DNA from: Meandrina meandrites
Lineage: Eukaryota > Cnidaria > Anthozoa > Scleractinia > Meandrinidae
Assembly (NCBI GenBank): GCA_963693305.1
Contig: OY855914.1
Span: 16,678,899-16,742,898 of the forward strand
Direction: 5' to 3'
Length of the DNA stretch: 64,000 nt
In this document: one piece after another, positions 55,221 to 64,000 of the stretch
How the letters are laid out: each line of letters starts with the position of its first letter
Numbering within the stretch: the first letter of the stretch is position 1
The notes under the pieces: generated by a model
Databases searched by the model: none
What the model saw: the letters and a program-made list of their open reading frames with translations, nothing else
Told to the model about the DNA's origin: nothing
Position numbers and translations under genes: made by a program

Positions 55221-55772
55221 TTATAATGTTGACTGCTGTATCGGCTGCGAAAGGATTCGTTTTGTGACAGTTACATTTACTCCACCATTACTTTCCAGGG
55301 CCTTTTTAAGATCAGACGCTGTCAGAATGTCGGTCTTCGTCTCTGCCACAAAGCACCTTGCATGTTGCTTCATTGTTGCCGTCTTCCGATCGCATTTGCC
55401 TTTGCCATGTTGAGCTTCGCTGAAGTCATAGCCAATGACTCTGATCCCAGTTTCATGACTAATACTGGGGAGGCTAGTCAAAAGATATCCCCCATGATAA
55501 CATACGGCATTGTCTGATCTAATATAAACTCCTGTGAGCTCTGGGTACAGTTTCTTAAGTGTGGGCAGCGTGTTCTGGGTAATTGAAGCCACTGCAATCT
55601 GGTCCTGATCGCAGCTGTCGACATGGACAAAAACTTCCACTGATAAAGAGCATTCTGGCGTTTTTCTAATCACCGCTTTGACGTGCCAGTTTATACCACG
55701 CTTTCCACAAAACTCGGCTGATTTTTCCCTGAAGTGCAGTGGCAGAAATTTAATCGCCCAATCGTCCACCAA
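55221..55772 (-). pseudogene. Candidate DDE-type (RNase-H-like) core of the split minus-strand gene
   Basis: The frame reads MVDDWAIKFLPLHFREKSAE..., WHVKAVIRKTPE, VFVHVDSCDQDQIAVASIT, GVYIRSDNAVCYHGGYLLT, GYDFSEAQHGKGKCDRKTAT and VNVTVTKR before similarity stops at about 55,262. Candidate catalytic residues: Asp in VDDW, Asp in RSDNA, and Glu in FSEAQ about 31 residues later, followed by a GKGKCD-K motif. That order is what an RNase-H-fold transposase would show. I know the motif set as a recurrent cnidarian ORF but cannot name a described superfamily. The upstream frame joins it through a T4-run break near 55,777. Confidence 0.5.
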
Positions 55773-57256
55773 AAGCCGGCTTCTGTAGGTGCTAGCTTAT
55801 CAAGGACTTCCTTCTTTCCCTCTTCTTGATTCACACTTCTCAAAATGTGAGCTTTCCATTGTTCTATCTTGTCTTTACTGTCACCCAACAGCAAACGAAG
55901 ATCACATATGTCGTCACCTGCCATGGTGCATCGCTCAGAAATCTTTCCAATTTCCTCCTCTAAAGAGGGAAATAGATTACGTAGTTCCTGGCATCTATCA
56001 CACTCGAGTAAGTGGCTATGTAAACAGCTCTGCATAAGTTGTTTTTCCTTGGGGTCACTTAATGCAAAGAATCGACAATGGTCAGGAGACGCAGAGGAAA
56101 TGTCGCTCGTTGAATCATTCACGCATGTGTGCTGTAGTCCTGCTTTAGGTAACGTTTGCAGGACAAGGTCATTGAACGCAGCCTGTCACCCTTACTATCG
56201 GGCATCCCTCCGTCATAGAGCTTGCTGATAACGTCTCGTAAATTTTCGAATGCCTCTGATCCGTCCGCCGTGTAGTTGTCTAGACCTTGAAGTGATTTTC
56301 TTGTCGAAGCTGGGCAGACTTCAAGAATTCTGAACAAAGTTCTTGTACTGGCCGGTTTAAAACCACTTTCTTCACAAATCTTCAAATACTGGGCGATGAC
56401 TCGAGCTGGGATCAACTTTCGAATTGTTTTGGAATAACTAGTTCCACTCCACTTTCGAGTTTCATTTTGGAGGTACCGTATGCTGTGTCTAGTGAAACCA
56501 TGTCGCTTGTTATGAACCTCAAAAAGTGGTCAACTTTGTCTTCACTGAGGAAAAACCCGTGAACTGGAGCTGTAGGCACTGCAGTACCTGGTCCATGTTC
56601 TTTACAGTGCTTCCTCGCCTCCTTAATACGAAAATCTGTTAGACCAGGAATTAGTTCTTTCAATTGCTTTCTTTTAACATTTTGGGCAAATATTGACAAA
56701 ATTTCTTTTCTCGATTTTGAAGACTGTGCATTGTTATAGGCATCAATAAGATTTCGTAAAGTGTTGTCCGAGAAGGTGTTAGGGGAAATTTCGTCATCTT
56801 CATTACAGTCGTTATCACTGTTGCTAAGACCCATTATTGAACTGTTTTTAAAGTAATTCCAAAGCTCTTCACCTTGGCCAGGGGCAACTGATTCCAACAC
56901 TGGTCTAACTCCTTGTTTAGCGAACGATGCATAATGATGTTTAGTACGAGAATGCAAGTCTTTCCACTCTTTCATCAGAACAGAATCTAGATGTCTAAAA
57001 GTCGCTTCATGTAATTTGTACACATACTGGTTGTATGCAGTTTTTGCACTCGCTGGTGTGAGTGGTTGTTTGTAATCTTCATCACTAATTAAGGAATTGT
57101 CCATACCAGAAGGGCTGCTAAACATCTCAGGTGGAATTGGGACCCTTTTACGGGGTGGGTTGTTCTTACGTGCAATATTCTCTGAAGTTGGCTGCTGTAA
57201 AGACTGAAATTGCTTCAGATGGCAAGCGTGCTTTTCCCTACACTGACGGCACACAC
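55691..57256 (-). pseudogene. N-terminal and central part of the DDE-like gene, three frame segments
   Basis: Segment a (57,256-56,412): VCRQCREKHACHLKQFQSLQ with C/H pairs, then a helical region (KELIPGLTDFRIKEARKHCK; VHGFFLSEDKVDHFLRFITS). Segment b (56,415-56,119): ARVIAQYLKICEESGFKPAS, RKSLQGLDNYTADGSEAFEN. Segment c (56,122-55,691): DHCRFFALSDPKEKQLMQSC, ECDRCQELRNLF, LLLGDSKDKIEQWKAHILRS. Breaks: an A4 run near 56,425, two extra bases near 56,113 and a T4 run near 55,777. Otherwise composition is continuous, so the gene was intact not long ago or assembly errors are present. Confidence 0.5.
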
Positions 57257-57347
57257 CTAATATGCATACAAAGTACGTGTAAAAGATCCATACTTCATAT
57301 TAGCGGACCAAAAACCCATAAGGGAAGTGGTACATGCGTTGTTGACG

Positions 57348-57566
57348 CTACCTTTTATTCAGTGAATAATAACACACGTTCATGACAAACCTTATTTTTA
57401 TGTTATCTCCTAGCGCGACAGGACGAGCTTTGCCCTCAAAAAAAATTCTGCCCAGGAGGTCGTTTAATCGTGTACAAGACTTGTCATCGCATGCTAGGAA
57501 ATGTGACATGAAACTGGACCGCAGACATTTTCTTTTGTCACGCAGTCTCTGCATTCGTGGTCTCAT
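57348..57566 (-). pseudogene. Possible 5' piece of the DDE-like gene
   Basis: Reads MRPRMQRLRDKRKCLRSSFM, then LACDDKSCTRLNDLLGRIFF and ARPVALGDNIKIRFVMNVC. Cys spacing and basic character fit a DNA-binding N-terminus. Between it and 57,256 there may be a 134-bp intron (donor AAG|GTTTGT at 57,390, acceptor tattAG at 57,257), but the phases do not match without an indel. The start may lie further upstream, beyond the hAT-like MITE at 57,608. Confidence 0.35.
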
Positions 57567-57607
57567 GTGGTCGTAATGTATTCAGTGACTATTCAGTAAA
57601 TCCTCTT

Positions 57608-57925
57608 CCCGGGGGGGGGGGCCTCCCATATAAAATGGACGGGGATGCCCGTCGGAAATTTTGAATTTAACCCCTAAAAGAGACCAATCTGGGTGTGGCC
57701 GAACGTTATGCAGACCCCTAAAAGAGTAAATATAACGAATCAAAATTCTTTCTTTTTTGTTATTTCTTCGCGTGCAACCCTAAACGAGACCTTGATGGCT
57801 AAAAATAATGACATTTTATCCAGAGCACCCTAAGCGAGACCAAAATCCGAAATTTACACCCCTAAGCGAGACGACGAGCATCCCCGTCCATTTCATATGG
57901 GAGTCCCCCCCCCCCCCCCCCCGGG
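57608..57925. mobile_element. hAT-like MITE, 318 bp, perfect 8-bp TSD
   Basis: Flanked by identical ATCCTCTT (57,600-607; 57,926-933). Ends are cccggggggggg and ccccccccccggg; just inside, atataaaatggacggggatg and catccccgtccatttcatat are inverse. The interior has about five ~16-bp units like acccctaaaagagacc / acccctaagcgagacg. Same architecture as 28,889-29,539. Non-autonomous. Confidence 0.8.
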
Positions 57926-57933
57926 ATCCTCTT

Positions 57934-58429
57934 ATGGAGTTTTCCTCGTTTAAGTGCTATTATACAGGCGTTTGCGAGACTTCAAAGCTATTGTGCCCAA
58001 AAATTTTCCTGGCAACACTATCAAATCTAAGCTGGCATTTTTACATCGGTACTACACGAGATTGACCGAGACTGGAAACACATCATTGATTATCCACAAC
58101 AAAGCCGCGCGTATAAATCGTCTTTGGTAAGTTGCATCTGTACATGTATATGCAAGCTGAGGAAAATTGATATCAGTAATAGCTGGATCAAAAGTATTTT
58201 CGACAAGCGGTAATAAGAAGAATGCACGAATAGCACGAGAAGTGGCCGTGGCGCTTTTAAGGACTCCATTCTAATTTATTTCTTGACTAATCTGCTTGAA
58301 TTGAGGATCATCTTAACGCATCTTCGTTGCATTTTCTTTGTAATATAGTTCTCGCTATGTTGCAAGTGTAGACGATTGCGAACCCAGAAGTCGACGGCCA
58401 GGAATATGCAAGCGTTTTGTCCAATGAAT
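57934..58429. other. Non-coding DNA upstream of a TATA box
   Basis: No ORF or repeat recognised. It lies between the MITE and the TATA box at 58,430 and may hold promoter sequence. Confidence 0.35.
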
Positions 58430-58437
58430 ATAAAAGA
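58430..58437 (+). promoter_or_regulatory. TATA box of a candidate spliced transcript
   Basis: tataaaag lies 82 bp before ATG 58512. The short frame MLWKLDKNHT ends at a phase-1 donor CCG|GTAAGT (58,542/543). The next good acceptor is tttctctccAG at 59,280-59,281. Joined, the frame reads only GNPLIL before a stop, so the transcript may be non-coding or may use another start. Confidence 0.35.
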
Positions 58438-58459
58438 TTCGGCATTTTCATCTTTCGAT

Positions 58460-58542
58460 CATTGTTACCGCGAATAAATTAATTCTGGCGGGAAATACAA
58501 GGTTGCAAACCATGTTATGGAAGCTAGATAAAAACCACACCG
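58460..58542 (+). ncRNA. Candidate first exon of a spliced transcript
   Basis: Expected start ~30 bp after the TATA box; the end is fixed by the GTAAGT donor at 58,543. It has one short open frame from ATG 58512. The second exon would begin at 59,282. The 16-codon joined frame argues against a conventional protein gene. Confidence 0.3.
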
Positions 58543-58574
58543 GTAAGTTGTATTAACAATATTTAGAAGTTATG

Positions 58575-59126
58575 CACTTAAATTTTGCTTTTCTTGGATT
58601 GAACTGTTGTTATCTGTGGGCAAAGTATTAACCTCGCGCTTAACTATTGTGTCCTATTTGGGTAGTCATGCAGTTCTTTATTGAGCTGTTGTTATCTGTA
58701 GGCAGAACAGTAACCCCACACTAAATTATTCTGTCCTACTTGGGTAGTCAGTTCTTTATTGAACTGTTGTTATCTGTAGGCAGAATATTAACCTCGCGCT
58801 AAATTATTCTGTCTTACTTATACACTTAAATTTTGCTTTTCTTGGATTGAACTGTTGTTATCTGTGGACAGAGTATTAACCTCGCGCTTAACTATTCTGT
58901 CCTACTTGGGTAGTCAGTTCTTTATTGAGCTGTTGTTATCTGTAGGCAGAACATTAACCCCGCACTAAATTATTCTGTCCTACTTGGGTAGTCAGTTCTA
59001 TATTGAACTGTTGTTATCTGTAGGCAGAATATTAACCCCGCGCTAAATTATTCTGTCTTACGTGTGTAGTCAGTTCTTTATTGAATTGTTGTTATCTGTA
59101 AGCAGGAATATTAACCCCGCGCTAAT
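58575..59126. repeat. ~78-bp tandem repeat in seven copies with ~248-bp higher-order period
   Basis: The unit begins gaactgttgttatctgtagg, then cagaatattaaccccgcgct, then attctgtcctacttgggtag. Copies start near 58,597, 58,682, 58,760, 58,848, 58,926, 59,004 and 59,082. Copies 1-3 and 4-6 form a repeated trimer, each preceded by cacttaaattttgcttttct (58,575 and 58,823). The array lies in the intron of the candidate transcript. Confidence 0.8.
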
Positions 59127-61089
59127 GTTTTTAACGTAAGACCTTTTTATGAGCTGCCAGCTAAACTGTTGTAAAACATGAATCTCACGCTTCGATGTTT
59201 GTTGTTAATTTTTCTTAGCTAGTTAGTCACCAAAATCTCGTGCTACAGCTAATATCTGCTTTTGTTTTTCTTTCTCTCCAGGGAACCCATTAATATTATA
59301 AACTGCCAGAAAGCGTCTGGAAAATATTTTTGATCAAGTTCGAAAAGGTGTTACCGCCAACACGTAGATGGTGCTAATCTTCTGAAATACGTTCTTCTAT
59401 TACAGTTAATAATAAGCCATGGGTAGATTCAATCTACCCTAGCCTTAGCCTAATTTGCATATTTTTTTTTTTCGAGGGCAGAGCTCGTCATGTGTACTGT
59501 TTGCATGACCGGACCAACAAACGAACAAATAAACAGCTTAGTAATGAGTTTAGATGACTTTTTCCCACTCATTTTGGTGAACATAACCGAACGCATGAAA
59601 AAAAAAACAATTGCTCAAAATTGCCAAGAAAGTGGGGGAGCTAAAATTGTGACAAATAAGAACCATGCCTATTCATACTGAATATTCAACAGCCTCTTAT
59701 AAGCGGTACTCACGTATGTAAAACCCATGGACGAATTGTGAAAGGTTTGGGTTGGGATGCTCTGCTGGGGTCTAGTAACCAGGAATGCAATACCAAATGA
59801 GATACGACTTGTTAGATTTCTAGCACATGTCGTTTCATGTTCAGACCCAGTTCCCTAGCAGATAACACTACTTCCCACTCCCCCAACTGGAGATCAGAAA
59901 CTGCATAACATCTCCTTGCTTCCATAGGAGATAAGAGGCAAAATGCCAACCAAACATTCAAAAGGCAGACTGTCAGAATGTGACAGTATTTATCTTCTCT
60001 GCTGCGCCAGGTTAGATGGCTAGACCATGTGGTCTCATGTTTGACCCCAGTCCCCCCAAAAAGATAACCCAACATGACTTGAAATTGATAAGAGCAGAAA
60101 TGTTTATACCCAGCAACGGACCCTGTTCCCCTTACAGACCTCTACAACATCCAGCGAGAAACACCCTTATAGCATAAAATTTATAAAAAGTAGTGCCCCC
60201 CCGCCCCAACCCCTTACGTGTGTAAAGAATGCAGGTGAAGAATGTAAGTATGTTAGGGAGAGAGATCATGTTGTGAGTGTACTGATAGTAAATCAGTGTG
60301 AGGGCAAAGGGAAGGATTTGATCTGTTTTTTTCCCTGCGTTTCCGGTTTATACCGTGTGCAACTTTCAGTGACTATGGCACGAGAACATTTTTCTTGCAA
60401 GTTGTCTCGCATGCGATACAAATTGCATGAAAATTTAGCTCATGTGACATTCAATGAAGTGAACATGACAAACATGTCTCGGTTTTCCACATAGCAAGCC
60501 TTGCGCGGAGCAGAATCCATCCCTCTTTTTTGCAACAAATTGCAAAACTGTAACAATATTTTACGTGTTTTCTAGGAGTGTTAAGACTAAGTAGTGTCGC
60601 AGACAGTCGTTGCACGAAACATTGGCAAGTGTATCAGCGCCGAACAAATATAAACAGATTAATGACAAGATATTACTTGAAACACTTACGGGATCCAATA
60701 ATACGGTGTAAGCCATACATTAACATGATTTCTTTTGCCATCTCTGGTGTGATGTATCTATCAGGAATTGAAACCTTTCGCTTCTGAGTACTTTGAGTGT
60801 GTTCGGGATGACAGCAAGCGGTGGAAGGTCTCTAGCGTTGGGCAAGCTCAAAGCGGTGTGCCGGACATATTGTCATGACATTTTTTTTGTTCATCATTTA
60901 CATCTTGAACGCCTAAAATTATAACAAGTATGTCTAATATGTTACTTTCATTGTTCACAGTTCAATTCGACAAATAAAATGTAGTCTCGAACCTTATTAG
61001 CTAATGTCATTGTGTCAATAGTCATGCTGAACTTACGACAACGTTTCGCATATGATGCAATATAAGGCATGTAATGTTTAAACAGTTAC
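59127..61089. other. Non-coding or weakly coding DNA
   Basis: Mostly featureless. A minus-strand segment ending in donor C|GTAAGT at 60,690/60,689 has an open frame (KVSIPDRYITPEMAKEIMLM) that could be an exon, but its acceptor is not convincing. Confidence 0.35.
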
Positions 61090-61249
61090 CTGCTCTGTTT
61101 AGAAGTAAATCTTTTTCTTGAATTTTCCATGTTTCATGTTGAGCGGTTAAGGTCTCCAGCGAAGTCAACAGAAGTATGTTGTTTTCTTCTCTCACTTGTC
61201 GATTGCCACAAGGAATTGAGCTTGCCGCTCGCGCAAATGAACAAAACAT
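61090..61249 (-). CDS. Candidate 5' exon of a minus-strand gene
   Basis: ATG 61249 opens MFCSFARAASSIPCGNRQVR, then EENNILLLTSLETLTAQHET and IQEKDLLLNRAG up to a GCAG|GTAACT donor (phase 1). Codon composition looks protein-like and helical. I do not recognise a family, and the next exon could not be joined confidently (see 60,690). Confidence 0.3.
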
Positions 61250-63440
61250 ATTTTCCTGTATTCACCGAGCCATCGTTGAAAAATAGATAGATCTAAGTAA
61301 TTTCTTTTCCGTATGCTACCGCTCCGTTAGAAAATATCTCACAAATTGTTTCAAGTTACATCTCCCTTTTATCAAACGTGGCATTCAGCCGTGGAACACT
61401 TTATCGAGATCAGCCAATACGAGATCTCTGTTCCCACGCTTTATAACCGAGGCTCACGCGCGGTAAGTATGTAATGTTAGCCGGTTGCAAGGAAGATTCA
61501 TACCATTCCTGGATCCATCCTTAGTAAATATGCACAAAATATCGAGAAAGAACTGAAAATTTGAAAGGATTAATTACAAGCCCGAGCCAGAAGTGTCGTG
61601 GAGATGCGGTGTCTATTGAATCGAGCAATATCGACTTTCTGAATTTTGTTTTCTATACTGAACCTTTGAAAGACGTCCTTAAATGTTCGCCGGACCTTTT
61701 TGGCACGCTTATTAACGAAAGGATCATTAAGTACCTAAGATGAATAATAGTGTTACTTACCTTTAGGTCTACCTACCCATCACAGCGAAATAAAAATACT
61801 CTACATCAATGTAATAAACATCGTTTGATTTTGTATCACGCAACTTGAAGCTGGCGAAATAGACTAAAAGTACTCACAAAAAGATCCTAGAAAACAAAAT
61901 TGCCCAAACATTTTCCTTTCCTATTTCAAAAGATAGCTCATTACCTTTGTCTCAGAGCATGAGTTTTTTCAATAGAACGCTGGAATGCATAAATCAATGA
62001 TTTTTGAAAACACCACTTTTTACGCAAAACAATCCTGCGAACGTGGATAGGTTATTCAAGAAGGCTATTAAAATGAAATTCAACAGATATAGAAATAATT
62101 TTTATATGACCTTAAACAGCTTGTATAGTTCTTCACTGGTGTTAACTTTATTTTGATTCGCCATGTCTTGGAGTTGTGATATACCTGTTTCAAAAATGTC
62201 AATATTTGCTTTTCTAAAGCGATAAATTACCTGCCATTTAGGCTTGACCTTTGACCTTACGTTGTTCTGACATACAAAGGTCTGATGAATCTAAAACTGT
62301 GCCAAGTTAATGACCATATGAAGTAGTTTAACCACACCAATTTTCGTGTAGCTCAATAATGAATATTCTTTTCAAAATGAAACTCACAGTTAACTCCACT
62401 AACTAAAAAACACAATATTTGAAACGAAACATTTAATAGGCAAAAGTTCTCAAAAGTGATTAAAGCTAAGAGGTTTGAAAGCAGCCGTTTTAACGAAATT
62501 TAAGATTATAATTGACGGGAAGATCTGAAAACCGACAGCATCGAATTCGCTCATAAATGAAGTATAAACAGATTCTCATAACAAAATGTGTACATTTACG
62601 CTTGTTACCTCATATTTTGAGAAGGCTTGTAATTTCTGCAGGGCAAAGCTTTCAAACCAACCTAATAACATCGGAGACGAAGCAACGAAAACGGTAGTTT
62701 CGTCCAATGTTCGTAATAATCTCACACCACGGACATATACAAAATTTGAATTATCAGCGAAGAGCAATATCTTTCTTCCTTTCGGTGAAGCTTTTAACAG
62801 TCTTTTATCCGTCACTTCAGTCAAACTGACCGGCTCTGAGCACACTTGTAAAATTAGCTCAGTTAATTTTCCAATCTTGGTCAGCCGCAGGAACCGAAGA
62901 CAGTGCTTCAACTCTCGCTGTTTTTGACTAGTACGATATATCATGTTCAAGTCAAAAAATATTTCGGATCTTCCCGTTAAGAGGTTATCCTAAATCACTT
63001 GGCATAAGTTTCCATGCTGTGGATAGGTAAATAAGGCGAGAAATATTCACGAAGATCTATGTCCTCTAGCACGCTTTCTTCCCGTCTTTCAATTCAGCAG
63101 TGAACAACGTGCAAGAGTTTGCCGCCTTTTTATACAATTGCTTCGTTTAAGATGAAATGAAATGTCCAGATCATTTTTTTTAACATGAGAAAAAAAACTT
63201 TTTAAAATAGATTTAGCCGAGCATAAAAGCTGAGCTCCTCGGGTATTAACTTCGCCCTTTATTTAAATCTGAATTAACGCGATGATCAAAAAAATTGTTA
63301 AAAACTACGACTTGAGCCCGCGATCAACTAGAAAACCATCATCTGGCCAGCGGTCAACTTCACGAAAACACGTGATCTCGATAAGCTCCAGATGTGAGCC
63401 CGCGATATGGCCACGTGATACTGGTAAGCGGATACCTTTC
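61250..63440. other. Non-coding DNA apart from a weak ORF
   Basis: AT-rich and without recognised repeats or genes other than the hypothetical ORF at 62,576-62,950. Confidence 0.4.
62576..62950 (-). CDS. Hypothetical 124-residue minus-strand ORF
   Basis: MNMIYRTSQKQRELKHCLRF... continues TKIGKLTELILQVCSEPVSL and GRKILLFADNSNFVYVRG to FSKYEVTSVNVHILL. Composition is balanced and could be real, but the opposite strand is also open for 113 codons over the same stretch. No domain recognised and no splice or promoter support. Confidence 0.25.
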   Translation of the reverse strand: MNMIYRTSQKQRELKHCLRFLRLTKIGKLTELILQVCSEPVSLTEVTDKRLLKASPKGRKILLFADNSNFVYVRGVRLLRTLDETTVFVASSPMLLGWFESFALQKLQAFSKYEVTSVNVHILL

Positions 63441-63448
63441 TTGACAGC

Positions 63449-63625
63449 TGCCAATACGCCATATTCGTATTCTTGGTATTGGACTGGAACTAGCTTGCGA
63501 TGGAGGCTAATGCGGGGGAATATAATTAAAAAGAGCTTCATGTGATTTGCATTTGAAAAGATTCCCCGCATTAGCCTCAATTGGAAGCTAGTTCCAGTCC
63601 AATACCGAGAATACGAATATGGCCT
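63449..63625. repeat. ~65-bp-arm inverted repeat (hairpin or MITE)
   Basis: gccatattcgtattcttggt followed by attggactggaactagctt... (63,449) pairs with the inverse ...aagctagttccagtccaata and ccgagaatacgaatatggc (to 63,625), with a ~40-bp spacer. Shared aggctaatgcgggg / ccccgcattagcct lie at the inner ends. Likely a short MITE-like element. Confidence 0.7.
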
Positions 63626-63766
63626 ATTGATCATAATATGTGTCAGGCTCTGTTTACGTACGCAAGTACAGTATGTGCCGTAGAGCTCCCCATCTCCCAC
63701 AGCCTCTTCTCCTCCCCCACCCCAGGTTGGGCTGCTTTAGGACTCCACTCCCCCTCCCCGAGAGTC

Positions 63767-63795
63767 TGTACGGGCGGGCGGGCGGGCGGGCGTAC
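63767..63795. repeat. (GGGC)n simple repeat
   Basis: gtacgggcgggcgggcgggc... gives about five to six GGGC units between two gtac words. Beyond it to the window end there is an A-rich run (63,908-63,927) and no gene. Confidence 0.8.
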
Positions 63796-64000
63796 GCTGA
63801 CGTCATAACCAAAAATTTCTTGCATCGACAGGTTACCAAAATTCCTTACCCATGGTGCTCCGCTAGCGCGCTTCGCGCGCCGGAGTTCAGCTATAAATCA
63901 TAACAAGAAAAAGAAAAAAAAAAAAGAAACTAGATGATAATAAGTTATTTCAAACGCTTGTTGACCCTTGATTATTTTTTTAGAATATTAGCGTCGTTTT

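Noticed and set aside
58512..59300. Protein-coding gene starting MLWKLDKNHT
   Set aside because: The spliced frame stops after six codons in the second exon; kept only as a candidate transcript.

Overview
The window reads as animal nuclear DNA, most likely from an anthozoan cnidarian (coral or sea anemone). This is inferred from AT-rich non-coding DNA, phase-1 LDL-receptor class A exons separated by very long introns, the mix of CR1-like LINE, Penelope-like and BEL/Pao elements with many MITEs, and virus-like reading frames of a kind I associate with cnidarian genomes. There are no bacterial-style operons and no CRISPR array. Very little is intact host coding sequence; most of it is layered mobile DNA.

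Region 1 (1-8,330) is the right-hand part of an endogenous Polinton/adintovirus-like element, cut by the window start. It has a packaging ATPase next to a probable double-jelly-roll major capsid protein, and about seven further virus-like proteins (coiled-coil plus hydrophobic tail, membrane proteins, a Cys-rich protein). Several carry frameshifts or in-frame stops, so this is a decaying copy. DNA polymerase, integrase and protease are not in the visible part. A nested hairpin (8,591-8,735) and an 83-bp minisatellite (9,212-9,610) follow.

Region 2 (9.6-19.2 kb) is mostly non-coding: relics of MITEs, duplicated blocks, simple repeats, a Cys-rich ORF and a histone-type stem-loop.

Region 3 (19,278-39,434, + strand) is one host gene: a signal-peptide exon, then two LDLa exons with matching phase-1 junctions. 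Its 18.7-kb second intron has absorbed a CR1-like LINE that landed in a TTAA-type MITE, a Penelope-like element split by a 5.6-kb insertion, a hAT-like MITE, a 272-bp tandem array, a complete TTAA MITE, and a 2.6-kb TA-flanked element carrying a three-exon reading frame.

Region 4 (40.3-49.4 kb) holds a second TTAA element, a hairpin, a Harbinger-like MITE, a THAP-like palindrome and a 3.8-kb TTAA-flanked element with arms over 1 kb.

Region 5 (49.5-57.6 kb, - strand) is a large broken gene with a candidate DDE-type (RNase-H-like) core and a C2H2 finger. It is split by a decayed BEL/Pao retrotransposon (about 50.6-55.0 kb), and a hAT-like MITE with a perfect 8-bp TSD lies beside its 5' end.

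Region 6 (58-64 kb) has a TATA box with a spliced-looking exon pair around a 78-bp higher-order tandem repeat, weak minus-strand exon candidates, and a final inverted repeat. No tRNA or rRNA gene was seen.
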